In this document: one piece after another, positions 25,054 to 32,572 of the stretch | Position numbering within the stretch: the first letter of the stretch is position 1 | Layout of the letters: each line of letters starts with the position of its first letter | DNA from: Sphaerobacter thermophilus DSM 20745 | GTDB taxonomy: Bacteria > Chloroflexota > Chloroflexia > Thermomicrobiales > Thermomicrobiaceae | Direction of reading: 5' to 3' | Assembly (NCBI RefSeq): GCF_000024985.1 | Contig: NC_013523.1 | Location: 2,356,001 to 2,420,000, forward strand | DNA length: 64,000 nt | Made by a program: the position numbers and the translations under genes | Notes under the pieces: model-generated | The model's input: only the letters and a program-made list of their open reading frames with translations | Told to the model about the DNA's origin: nothing | The model's database searches: none

Positions 25054-26436
25054 GTGATACTGGAGCAGATTCTCCGTCGCGATATCGGGTGCGCCGCATA
25101 TCTCGTCGGCTCAGAGGCGGCCGGTGAGGCCGCGGTGGTCGACCCCCGCATCGACATGGTCGACGAGATCGTGGCGCTCGCCGAGCGCGACGGGCTGCGC
25201 ATCCGCTACATCGTCGAGACGCACAACCACGCCGACCACGTGTCCGGCCATCACCAGCTCGCAGCCCGCACCGGCGCCACCATCGCCGTCCACGAGGACG
25301 CCGGGGTTGCTTACCCCCACCTCGCCTTGCGCGACGGCGACGAGCTGGCTCTCGGCGAGGTGCGCCTGCGCGTCATCCACACCCCCGGCCACCGGCCGGA
25401 GCACATCGTCCTTGCGGTCATCGACACCTCGCGCGGCGACGAGCCGTGGGCCGTGTTGACGGGCGACTCGCTCTTCATCGGCGATGTCGCGCGGCCCGAC
25501 CTGGCGATCGACGGGCGGGAAGGCGCCGACGCCCTCTTCGACAGCCTGCACCAGCGGCTGCTGCAACTCCCGGAGGGAACCCTGGTCTATCCCGGCCACG
25601 TCTCCGGCTCGCTCTGCGGCCGGGTGAGCAACCGCATGACCGGCACGACGATCGGCTTCGAGCGGCGCTTCAACCCGGCGCTCACCATCGACGCCCGGCC
25701 TGCCTTTGTCGAGTACATGAACGAGAGCCTGCCCGAGCGCCCGCCGAACATGGCCCGCATCGTCGAGCTGAACCGGAGCGCGGAGCCGCTGGAGCTTCGC
25801 GACCCAGCCCCACTCGATGCTGAAGCGGTCCGCCGCCTGCTCGACCAGGGCGCGCGCGTGCTCGACGTGCGGTCCACGGCCGATTTCGGCCAGGAGCACA
25901 TCCCAGGAGCCATCGGCGTGCCGTTGGACGGCTCCCAGTTCCAGAACCGGGTGGGGCTCGTGGTCCCGACCGACGTGCCGCTCGTACTCGTCGCGGACGA
26001 CGAGGCGATGGCACGGCGCGCGGCGACGATGCTCAGCGTCATCGGTCTCACCACGATCGCCGGTTACCTCGCGGGCGGGATCGCCGCCTGGCGCGCGGCC
26101 GGCGAGCCGTTGGATCAGATCCCCAGCATGACCGTGCAGGAACTCGGCGCAGCCCTGGGACGCGACGGCGCGGCGCCGCAGGTCGTCGACGTGCGCGAGG
26201 CCGGCGAGTGGCACAGCGGCCACATCCCGAACGCGGTCCACATCCCCTTCTACCGCGTGGACGAGCGCGCGGGCGAAATCGACCCGGCGCGGCCGGTCGC
26301 GGTCATCTGCGGCAGCGGCCAGCGGAGCATGCTCGCAGCCTCACTGCTGAAGGCCCGAGGCATCGAGGACGTCCACAACGTCGAGGGCGGCATGACCGCC
26401 TGGCACGCCGCCGGCCTCCCGACCACGACCGACTAG
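25054..26436 (+). CDS. Metallo-beta-lactamase fold hydrolase with two rhodanese domains
   Basis: A 460-residue sulfur-metabolism protein. The N-terminal beta-lactamase fold (about 1-250) carries the metal motif THNHADH (about 56-62), later TPGHRPEH and GDSLFIGDVARPDL, the layout of persulfide dioxygenases (ETHE1/CstB type). Rhodanese domain 1 (about 265-355) has Asp instead of the active Cys (VADDEAMA), so it is probably structural; domain 2 (about 365-455) keeps the Cys in CGSGQRS (about C419). It would oxidise or transfer persulfide sulfur. GTG 25054 is preferred because AGGAGGG ends 6 nt before it; ATG 25048 directly abuts that site. Confidence 0.88.
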   Translation: MILEQILRRDIGCAAYLVGSEAAGEAAVVDPRIDMVDEIVALAERDGLRIRYIVETHNHADHVSGHHQLAARTGATIAVHEDAGVAYPHLALRDGDELALGEVRLRVIHTPGHRPEHIVLAVIDTSRGDEPWAVLTGDSLFIGDVARPDLAIDGREGADALFDSLHQRLLQLPEGTLVYPGHVSGSLCGRVSNRMTGTTIGFERRFNPALTIDARPAFVEYMNESLPERPPNMARIVELNRSAEPLELRDPAPLDAEAVRRLLDQGARVLDVRSTADFGQEHIPGAIGVPLDGSQFQNRVGLVVPTDVPLVLVADDEAMARRAATMLSVIGLTTIAGYLAGGIAAWRAAGEPLDQIPSMTVQELGAALGRDGAAPQVVDVREAGEWHSGHIPNAVHIPFYRVDERAGEIDPARPVAVICGSGQRSMLAASLLKARGIEDVHNVEGGMTAWHAAGLPTTTD

Positions 26437-26532
26437 CGGGGGCTGGCATCCAACCGTCGCTCCTGGTGGCGTCCTCCTGACCGGGGCCGGGTGGTGCAAC
26501 CAGCCCCGCGTCGCGGCGCATGCCCGGGGGTA

Positions 26533-26764
26533 ATGAAGTTTGACCAATTACCGTGATACACGTGATACAAAGGAGCCGCCGGGTTGCTGTCATCCTGAGC
26601 GGAGCCGGGGGCGGCGGCCAGCCGCGCCCGGCGACTCCGTTCGAGTCGAAGGATCTCTCCGGTGCGTGGCCGATCTGACGTGAGGTCCTTCGCTTCGCTC
26701 AGGATGACAGAAGCGCGGGCGCGGGTGGCTGCCGGGTACACCACGTTGATTCGTCAAAGTTCAT
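26533..26764. mobile_element. Full-length copy (B) of a 232-bp MITE-like element
   Basis: Ends ATGAAGTTTGACCAATTA (26533-26550) and TGATTCGTCAAAGTTCAT (26747-26764) are inverted repeats (15 of 18 match). Inside, a second nested pair begins TGTCATCCTGAGCG (26588 onward and ending near 26709). The flanks, CCCGGGGGTA on the left and AACCCCGGG on the right, are the two halves of the GC-rich hairpin repeat found elsewhere in the window, so the element sits in that hairpin's loop. No coding frame inside is credible. Same length as copy C at 46444. Confidence 0.75.
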
Positions 26765-27159
26765 AACCCCGGGCACGTGCCACAACCGTAGGTTCCTCGA
26801 CGCTCCTTCGTCCCGACCGGGACAGCGCTCGCGCTCTTGAAACGAACCGGGAAGCCGCAGCCATAGTACCGGGTTTCGACAGCCCCACGCACGCAGATCG
26901 GGCCGTGAGGCCCGATCTGCGCGGGAAGGGGAGGGGTGGAGCGGGGATCGCTCCGTTCGAGTGTGGAGAGGGTCGTGGGATCAGTGGGGGAGGACCCTCT
27001 CTGATTATCTATACGTCGGGGGTTAGAAAATGGTTCCCTCTTACGAGGGACCCCGGCTCGATCCGTTCCTCAGCCAATTCCTTCCACGCCTTCAAATACC
27101 TTGATCGCGTCGAAGTGATTTGGTATCCTCCCCGAGTTGCGTTTGGAGGAGGTGGCGGC
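26765..27159. other. Intergenic leader region with a 13-bp perfect hairpin
   Basis: No gene. A perfect 13-bp inverted repeat (CGCAGATCGGGCC 26892-26904 with 26909-26921, 4-nt loop) has no T run. A second, smaller hairpin (GGTTCCCTC...GAGGGACC) spans 27032-27052. TTGATC (27102-27107) and TATCCT (27123-27128) are a weak promoter candidate for the MarR gene. Confidence 0.45.
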
Positions 27160-27708
27160 GTGGCCGAGTCCCGAGACAACCTGATCGACGCCGTGCTGGA
27201 ACAGTACCGCCGCTTCGCGCGGGCTATGCAGCGAGCCAGCGAGCCGTTCTGGCGAGAGCTCGATCTGACCATGGCGCAGTTACGGACGCTCTTCACGCTG
27301 GCGCACGAAGGGTCGGCCAGCATCGGTCAGGTCGCGGAGGCACAGCGGGTAAGCCTGCCAACCGCCAGCCACCTCGTCGAGCGTCTCGTTCAGGCCGGCC
27401 TCGCCACGCGGGAGGAGGATCCCGCGGACCGGCGCCGCATGGTGGTGCGTCTCACGCCCGCGGGTGAGGAACTGGTGAACAAGATTCGCCACGGCGGGGA
27501 CCGACAGCTTCGGGGCTGGCTCGGCCACCTCAGCCACGACGACATTGCGGCTCTGCTACGGGGGATGACCGCGCTGGCGATTGCGGCCGAGCGCCACGCC
27601 CCACCGCGGGACTGCGGGGAAGGCGGAGGGCGCCCACCACCCAGACCCGCCAGGCCGCTCGCCGCGGCACAGCGGACCTCAGCAGAGACTGAAGAATCGG
27701 AAGACTAG
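27160..27708 (+). CDS. MarR-family transcriptional regulator
   Basis: A 182-residue MarR regulator. Helices FWRELDLTMAQLRTLFTLAHEG lead to the winged helix IGQVAEAQRVSLPTASHLVERLVQAGLATR (split here over about residues 50-80) and the wing DPADRRRMVVRLTPAGEEL. The C-terminal 35 residues are a loose Pro/Arg/Glu tail. The start is GTG 27160 with GGAGGAGG 6 nt upstream; the longer frame from 26905 covers non-coding DNA. It ends 12 bases before an EmrB/QacA-type exporter gene, the common arrangement in which MarR represses its efflux partner in response to the drug. Confidence 0.88.
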   Translation: MAESRDNLIDAVLEQYRRFARAMQRASEPFWRELDLTMAQLRTLFTLAHEGSASIGQVAEAQRVSLPTASHLVERLVQAGLATREEDPADRRRMVVRLTPAGEELVNKIRHGGDRQLRGWLGHLSHDDIAALLRGMTALAIAAERHAPPRDCGEGGGRPPPRPARPLAAAQRTSAETEESED

Positions 27709-27720
27709 GGAGACACGTTC

Positions 27721-29406
27721 ATGATTGAGACGTCGCACCGGGCAGCGGGCACGGAGACGACGCAGTCGGTCGATGAGTCGGTAGACAAGCGCCGGCTCGT
27801 CTTTATCGTCATCGGCGTCCTGCTCGGGATGCTCCTCGGCGCGGTCGATCAGACCGTCGTCGGCACCGCCATGCCGCAGATCATCGCCGACCTCCACGGG
27901 TTGCAGCATTATGCCTGGGTCTTCACGGCCTACATGCTGGCCTCGACCGTGAGCGTGCCGATCTACGGCAAGCTGTCCGACATCTACGGCCGCCGGGGGT
28001 TCTTCCTCCTCGGGATGATCTTGTTCCTGGCCGGGTCGGCCCTGTCCGGCATGTCCCAGACGATGACGCAGCTCATCCTCTTCCGCGGCCTGCAGGGGCT
28101 CGGCGCCGGGGCGATGCTGCCGATCGCCATCGCCATCATCGGTGACGTCTTCCCACCGTCGGAGCGGGGTAAGTGGCAGGGGCTGATGGGCGCCGTCTTC
28201 GGCCTCGCGTCGATCATCGGCCCGACCCTGGGTGGCTGGATCACCGACAACTGGGGCTGGCCCTGGGTTTTCTACGTGAACATGCCGATCGGCGCGGTGG
28301 CACTGCTGACCGCCGGACTGGCCATCCCGGCCACGACTCGCCGCCGGCAGCACCGCATTGACTATGTCGGTGCTACCTTGTTGGTCCTGGGTACGGTTCC
28401 GCTGCTGTTGGCCTTCACGTGGGGTGGCGAAACGTACCCCTGGGGGTCCGTCCAGATCATCGGGATGCTCGCCTTTGCCACGGTGGCGCTGGTGGCGGCG
28501 TTCATCTGGGAGAGCCGGGTGGAGGAGCCGATCATCAGCCCGGGGCTGTTCAAGAACAGCGTCTTCACCGTCTCGGTGTTGGCCTCGTTCCTGGCCAGCG
28601 CGGGGATGTTCGGCGCCGTGATGTACCTGCCGCTCTTCATCCAGGGGGTGGTCGGCAACAGCGCCACCAACTCCGGCGTGGTGCTGACCCCGATGATGCT
28701 CGGCTTCATCGCCAGCAGCATCGTCGGAGGCCAGCTCCTCTCCCGGACCGGTAAGTACAAGGTGCTGTCGATCGTCAGCTTCGCGGTCGGGGCGGTCGGC
28801 GCCTTCCTGCTGTCCCAGATGGATACTAGCGTGAGCAACGGCGTCGTCGTCCGCAATATGGTGATCATCGGCCTCGGGATCGGGGTGTCGATGAGCCTGT
28901 TCACGATCATCACCCAGAACGCGTTCCCAATTCAGAAGCTGGGCGAGGTGACCGCCAGCCTGCAGTTCTTCCGGTCGATCGGCGGCACCATCGGCGTTGC
29001 GGTGCTCGGCACGGTGATGACGAACCGCTACAATGCCGTCTTCGCGAGCAACATCCCGGCGCAGGTCCGGGAGCAACTGACGCCGGAGCAACTCGCAGCC
29101 CTGCAGAACCCACAGGGCCTGATGGCGCCGGAGACGGCCGGGATGATCCAGCAGATGTTCGCCCAGTTCGGCGCCCAGGGGCAGGAGATCTTCGCCCAGG
29201 TGATGCTCGCCATCCGCGAGAGCCTGGCCACGGCGATCACCGACCTGTTCGTGGTGACAACGATCGCGCTCGTGCTCGCTACGGTGTCCTGCTTCTTCTT
29301 GAAGGAGATCCCGCTGCGGAAGACGAACCGCGTGGAGGCGAGCGCCGAGGCCGCCCAGCCGGAGGAGGTCGCGGAGCCGCCCGCTCCGGTGGGGGCGGAC
29401 GACTAA
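27721..29406 (+). CDS. 14-helix MFS drug exporter (DHA2, EmrB/QacA type)
   Basis: A 561-residue major facilitator with 14 predicted helices between residues about 20 and 525. The family signature LGAVDQTVVGTAMPQI in helix 1, and the loop YGKLSDIYGRRGFFLLG between helices 2 and 3, are intact, as is the motif C-like GPTLGGWITDNWGWPWVFYV. It would export amphipathic compounds by proton antiport across the membrane. It is co-transcribed with the MarR gene (12-base gap) and followed by a terminator-like hairpin, then by an ABC exporter. Confidence 0.92.
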   Translation: MIETSHRAAGTETTQSVDESVDKRRLVFIVIGVLLGMLLGAVDQTVVGTAMPQIIADLHGLQHYAWVFTAYMLASTVSVPIYGKLSDIYGRRGFFLLGMILFLAGSALSGMSQTMTQLILFRGLQGLGAGAMLPIAIAIIGDVFPPSERGKWQGLMGAVFGLASIIGPTLGGWITDNWGWPWVFYVNMPIGAVALLTAGLAIPATTRRRQHRIDYVGATLLVLGTVPLLLAFTWGGETYPWGSVQIIGMLAFATVALVAAFIWESRVEEPIISPGLFKNSVFTVSVLASFLASAGMFGAVMYLPLFIQGVVGNSATNSGVVLTPMMLGFIASSIVGGQLLSRTGKYKVLSIVSFAVGAVGAFLLSQMDTSVSNGVVVRNMVIIGLGIGVSMSLFTIITQNAFPIQKLGEVTASLQFFRSIGGTIGVAVLGTVMTNRYNAVFASNIPAQVREQLTPEQLAALQNPQGLMAPETAGMIQQMFAQFGAQGQEIFAQVMLAIRESLATAITDLFVVTTIALVLATVSCFFLKEIPLRKTNRVEASAEAAQPEEVAEPPAPVGADD

Positions 29407-29418
29407 CCCCACGACGAC

Positions 29419-29449
29419 CGGGCGGCGGCCACGTCCCAGCCGCCGCCCG
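29419..29449 (+). terminator. Hairpin after the MFS exporter gene
   Basis: A perfect 11-bp GC stem (29419-29429 with 29439-29449), 13 bases after the stop and followed by CTTCAC. No real T run, so strength is uncertain. Confidence 0.5.
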
Positions 29450-29476
29450 CTTCACACGACATCGGGGGATGCACGT

Positions 29477-30457
29477 ATGGCCGAAGAGATCATCCAGGTC
29501 GATCAGTTGGTCAAGCGCTACGGCGACTTGACGGCCGTGGACGGAATCTCCTTCACGGTGAGAGAGGGAGAGCTGTTCGGGTTCCTGGGGCCGAACGGCG
29601 CCGGGAAGTCGACGACCATCGGCGTCCTCTGCACGTTGCTCCGGCCCAGCAGCGGGCGCGTCGTGATCAACGGCTACGACGTCGTCGCCGACCCGGCCGG
29701 TGTGCGCCGCTCGATCGGCATCATCTTCCAGGACTCCAGCCTCGACATCGAGCTGACCGCCATGGAGAACCTGGCCTTCCACGCGCGGATCTACAACCTC
29801 CCGCGCGGGAGTTGGGAGCCACAAGCAGAGCGCCTGCTGCGCATGGTCGATCTCTGGGAGCGGCGCAACGACCTGGTCAAGACCTTCTCCGGCGGCATGA
29901 AGCGCCGGCTGGAGATCGCACGCGGCCTGCTCCACCAGCCGCACGTCCTCTTCCTGGACGAGCCGACGATCGGGCTGGACCCACAGACGCGCCAGCATAT
30001 CTGGAACTATCTGGAGCAGCTCCGCGCCGAGACCCGGATCACCCTGTTCCTGACCACGCACTACATGGACGAGGCCGAGCGCTGCGACCGGATCGCGATC
30101 ATGGACCACGGCAAGATCGTTGCGCTGGACACCCCCGACCGGCTCAAGGCGATGGTCGGCGGCGACGTGATCACGCTCAAGACCCGCGACAACGACGCGG
30201 CAGCCCGGGAGATCACGGCCGGCTTCGGCCTGGAGCCGATCGCGTTCGACGGCGTGCTCCGGTTGGAGGTCCCCGAGGGCGAGTCGTTCATCCCCCGGCT
30301 GGTGCAGGGACTCAGCGTGCCGATCGAGACGATCAGCCTGCACCGGCCCAGCCTCGACGATGTCTTCGTCCGCCTCACCGGCCGGGCCATGCGTGACGAA
30401 GAGGTGACCGGCGTCGATCAGATGCGCGCGGTGATGCGCATGCATCAGAGGAGATGA
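29477..30457 (+). CDS. ABC exporter ATP-binding protein (DrrA type)
   Basis: A 326-residue ATPase: Walker A GPNGAGKST (about 38-46), signature FSGGMKRRLEIA (about 138-149), Walker B VLFLDEPTIGLD (about 158-169) and the switch His in LTTHYMDEA. The C-terminal 90 residues match the DrrA-type extension. It powers export by the membrane protein encoded next, with which it overlaps by four bases (ATGA, 30454-30457). Clustering with the MarR and MFS genes suggests drug or lipid efflux, but the substrate is not known. Confidence 0.92.
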   Translation: MAEEIIQVDQLVKRYGDLTAVDGISFTVREGELFGFLGPNGAGKSTTIGVLCTLLRPSSGRVVINGYDVVADPAGVRRSIGIIFQDSSLDIELTAMENLAFHARIYNLPRGSWEPQAERLLRMVDLWERRNDLVKTFSGGMKRRLEIARGLLHQPHVLFLDEPTIGLDPQTRQHIWNYLEQLRAETRITLFLTTHYMDEAERCDRIAIMDHGKIVALDTPDRLKAMVGGDVITLKTRDNDAAAREITAGFGLEPIAFDGVLRLEVPEGESFIPRLVQGLSVPIETISLHRPSLDDVFVRLTGRAMRDEEVTGVDQMRAVMRMHQRR

Positions 30458-31335
30458 GTGAGATGGCGACCCCGAGCATCGCGACCGAGCGGCGGTCACC
30501 GCGGGCCAACCCCAGCACCTGGGGCGCTGCCCTCAACGGCATCATCACCCTGTGGTACCGGGATGTGCTCCACTTCACCCGCGACCGAGCCCGGATCATC
30601 GGCAGCTTCGCCCAGCCCATCCTCTTCCTGTTCATCTTCGGCACCGGGCTGTCGGCGTCGATCGGCCCGCTCGGCGGGGGAGGCGCCGGGCAGGAGGGCG
30701 TCAGCTACGTCCAGTTCATCTTCCCGGGGATCATCGCGATGGCGGTGCTGTTCACCGCTGTCTTCAGCGGCATCGCAATTGTCTGGGATCGCGAGTTCGG
30801 CTTCCTGAAGGAGGTGCTGGTGGCGCCGCTGCCCCGCTGGGCGATCGCGATCGGCAAGGCGCTGGGGGGCGCGACGACCGCGATGGTCCAGGGCATCCTG
30901 ATGCTGATCTTCGCGCCGTTCGTCGGTGTGTCGCTCTCGCTCGGGAATGTGGCGGGATTGATCCCGGTGATGTTCCTCACCGCCTTCGCGCTCAGCTCGC
31001 TCGGCCTGCTGATCGCGGTGAGCATGAAGAGCATGCAGGGCTTCCAGCTCATCATGAACTTCCTAATGATGCCGCTGTTTTTCCTGTCCGGCGCGCTCTT
31101 CCCGCTCCAGAACCTGCCCGGCTGGCTGACCGCCTTCACCCGGATCAACCCGGTCAGCTACGGCGTGGACGCCATCCGGCACCTGGTGCTCGGGACCGGC
31201 TCGCCCGCGGCGGAGCAACTGGGCCTGACCGTCCTCGGTGTGCGCATGACGCCGCTCCTGGACATGATGGTCGTGCTCGCCTTCGGCATGGTCATGATCG
31301 CGCTGGCCGTGCGCCGGTTCTCCGTACAGGAGTAG
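30454..31335 (+). CDS. ABC-2 type exporter permease (DrrB type)
   Basis: A 293-residue membrane protein with six helices. Seen: an amphipathic N-terminus with WYRDVLHFTRDRARIIGSF, then LFIFGTGLSASIG, the middle EFGFLKEVLVAPLPRWAIAIGKALGG, which is the ABC-2 signature region, and FLSGALFPLQNLPGWL near the end. It pairs with the ATPase gene just upstream, overlapping by ATGA. ATG 30463 is an alternative start nine bases later, with GAGGAG 9 nt before it. Confidence 0.9.
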   Translation: MSEMATPSIATERRSPRANPSTWGAALNGIITLWYRDVLHFTRDRARIIGSFAQPILFLFIFGTGLSASIGPLGGGGAGQEGVSYVQFIFPGIIAMAVLFTAVFSGIAIVWDREFGFLKEVLVAPLPRWAIAIGKALGGATTAMVQGILMLIFAPFVGVSLSLGNVAGLIPVMFLTAFALSSLGLLIAVSMKSMQGFQLIMNFLMMPLFFLSGALFPLQNLPGWLTAFTRINPVSYGVDAIRHLVLGTGSPAAEQLGLTVLGVRMTPLLDMMVVLAFGMVMIALAVRRFSVQE

Positions 31336-31453
31336 CGACCACGGCCCAGGTGTTGCCAGCCATTTCCGCGTCTGCTACGCTGACGTCGGCGGATCATAGC
31401 GAGCAATCTGGGATGTCGCCGGCGTCGACGCCGTGCGCGACGAGGAGTACAGG

Positions 31454-31915
31454 GTGCTGCTGGACCCGCGGCTCTGGTTACTCATCGGGCTCAGCCTGGC
31501 CATGCTCTTCACCCTCGAAGCGATCGAAGAGTTCGTGGAGGGTGCCTGGCCACAGATGCGCCGCCCCGCCAACGGCTGGGGGGCGGTTGGGAGCACGCAT
31601 ACCCTGTGGGCAGCGGTCGCGTTGTTCATGCTGCCGGGTCTGGTGCTGACGATCCTGAACCTGGCGATCCTCGTGGCCAACGATCTCCCCTACGCCAACG
31701 CGCAGCTCCTGGGCACGATCTTCGTCGTCATCGGCTGGCTGGTCTACCTCGCCACCACCACGAACCTCGGCGGCGTCGGGACCTATCTACAGGAAGCCGG
31801 TCTGATCGCGCCGCTGGCGCTGCTGGTCATCCTCGCCCTGGGTGACCTCCTGCTGCTGATCTCCCTCATCGACATCTTCCCGACCAACCTGCTCTCCGCG
31901 CTCCGGCAGGGGTAG
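31454..31915 (+). CDS. Four-helix integral membrane protein
   Basis: A 153-residue protein of no recognised family with four membrane helices (about residues 7-25, 48-75, 84-105 and 118-140). GTG 31454 is chosen because GAGGAG lies 6 nt upstream; the frame is open from GTG 31433, which has no site. It follows the DrrB gene by 118 bases on the same strand and could be part of the efflux cluster, but nothing in the sequence proves this. Confidence 0.72.
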   Translation: MLLDPRLWLLIGLSLAMLFTLEAIEEFVEGAWPQMRRPANGWGAVGSTHTLWAAVALFMLPGLVLTILNLAILVANDLPYANAQLLGTIFVVIGWLVYLATTTNLGGVGTYLQEAGLIAPLALLVILALGDLLLLISLIDIFPTNLLSALRQG

Positions 31916-31966
31916 CGGAGCCGCAATCAGGTGCGCGGGCGTGTCGCCCGTCCCCGTAGGAGCAGT

Positions 31967-32141
31967 CCTCTCCCCCACCCCCTCTCCCAACGTTGGGAGA
32001 GGGGAGCGACGCACGGACGCCAGCAACATGCCAGCGCTCCTGTTTTCCCGTTTATGTTGGGCGGGCGGGCTTTGTGCCCGCCCGCAGTCTGGTAGGGAGA
32101 TGAGGGGAGTTGGCGGGGAGGTATCGGGGGACCTCCCCGCC
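31967..32141. repeat. Cluster of three hairpins
   Basis: A CCCTCTCCCAACGTTGGGAGAGGG unit (31967-32008), a 10-bp GC stem (32061-32070 with 32076-32085) and an 11-bp stem (32112-32122 with 32131-32141). The last two lie between convergent genes and may end transcription from either side; none has a good T run. Confidence 0.6.
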
Positions 32142-32168
32142 GGGGATGGGTGAAGTGACGGCGTCTGG

Positions 32169-32393
32169 TTAGGCGACTCGCGCCTGGGGGGCGCAGGGAT
32201 CGAACGCGCTCACCGGGCGGAGGTCCGGGTCAAGCCGCCGCGCGATCGCCACCAAGGCGCGCGCCGCGCGCTCACGGATCGGCATATCCAACACCACACC
32301 AGCGTCGTGCATTTCCGCGAACTGCCGGCTCCGCCTCTCCGACTCGGCAACCCGGTGGGCCGCGATCTTCTCGATGGAATACATGTCGTACAC
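32169..32393 (-). CDS. Small hypothetical protein
   Basis: A 74-residue protein from GTG 32393 with AGGAG 7-8 nt upstream. It is charged and helical (IAAHRVAESERRSRQFAEMH), with one cysteine near the end, and has the high third-position GC of real genes here. No family recognised. It lies downstream of the LuxR-type regulator on the same strand, separated by a region with two perfect palindromes (32442-32505 and 32520-32541). Confidence 0.7.
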   Translation of the reverse strand: MYDMYSIEKIAAHRVAESERRSRQFAEMHDAGVVLDMPIRERAARALVAIARRLDPDLRPVSAFDPCAPQARVA

Positions 32394-32441
32394 GTCGTTG
32401 CTCCTATGGGCTCGCCGACCTCATCACTACTGTCCCTACTC

Positions 32442-32505
32442 TACGCCGCACGGCCTGACCCCACATCGTGAAAAGTGCGAAATTGCGGCGCGGCCGTGCG
32501 GCGTA
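32442..32505. repeat. 14-bp perfect inverted repeat
   Basis: TACGCCGCACGGCC (32442-32455) faces its exact complement (32492-32505) over a 36-nt loop. It lies between the LuxR-type gene and the 74-codon gene and could be a terminator arm pair or a control element. Confidence 0.6.
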
Positions 32506-32519
32506 CAGGGCCAGGGCCT

Positions 32520-32541
32520 GACTACGTAGTTCTACGTAGTC
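32520..32541. promoter_or_regulatory. Perfect palindrome, possible operator
   Basis: GACTACGTAG and CTACGTAGTC form a perfect 10-bp inverted repeat around TT, itself made of two ACGT-centred half-palindromes. It is AT-richer than its surroundings and lies 127 bases before the 74-codon gene. A protein-binding site is plausible; a target of the adjacent LuxR-type regulator is a guess. Confidence 0.45.
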
Positions 32542-32572
32542 CTTTGGATGCGTACGTTCGCGGGTGGTAAGA

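Noticed and set aside
27679-29412. 577-codon minus-strand frame over the MFS exporter
   Set aside because: Antisense shadow rich in His, Asp and Arg; the plus strand encodes an intact 14-helix exporter.
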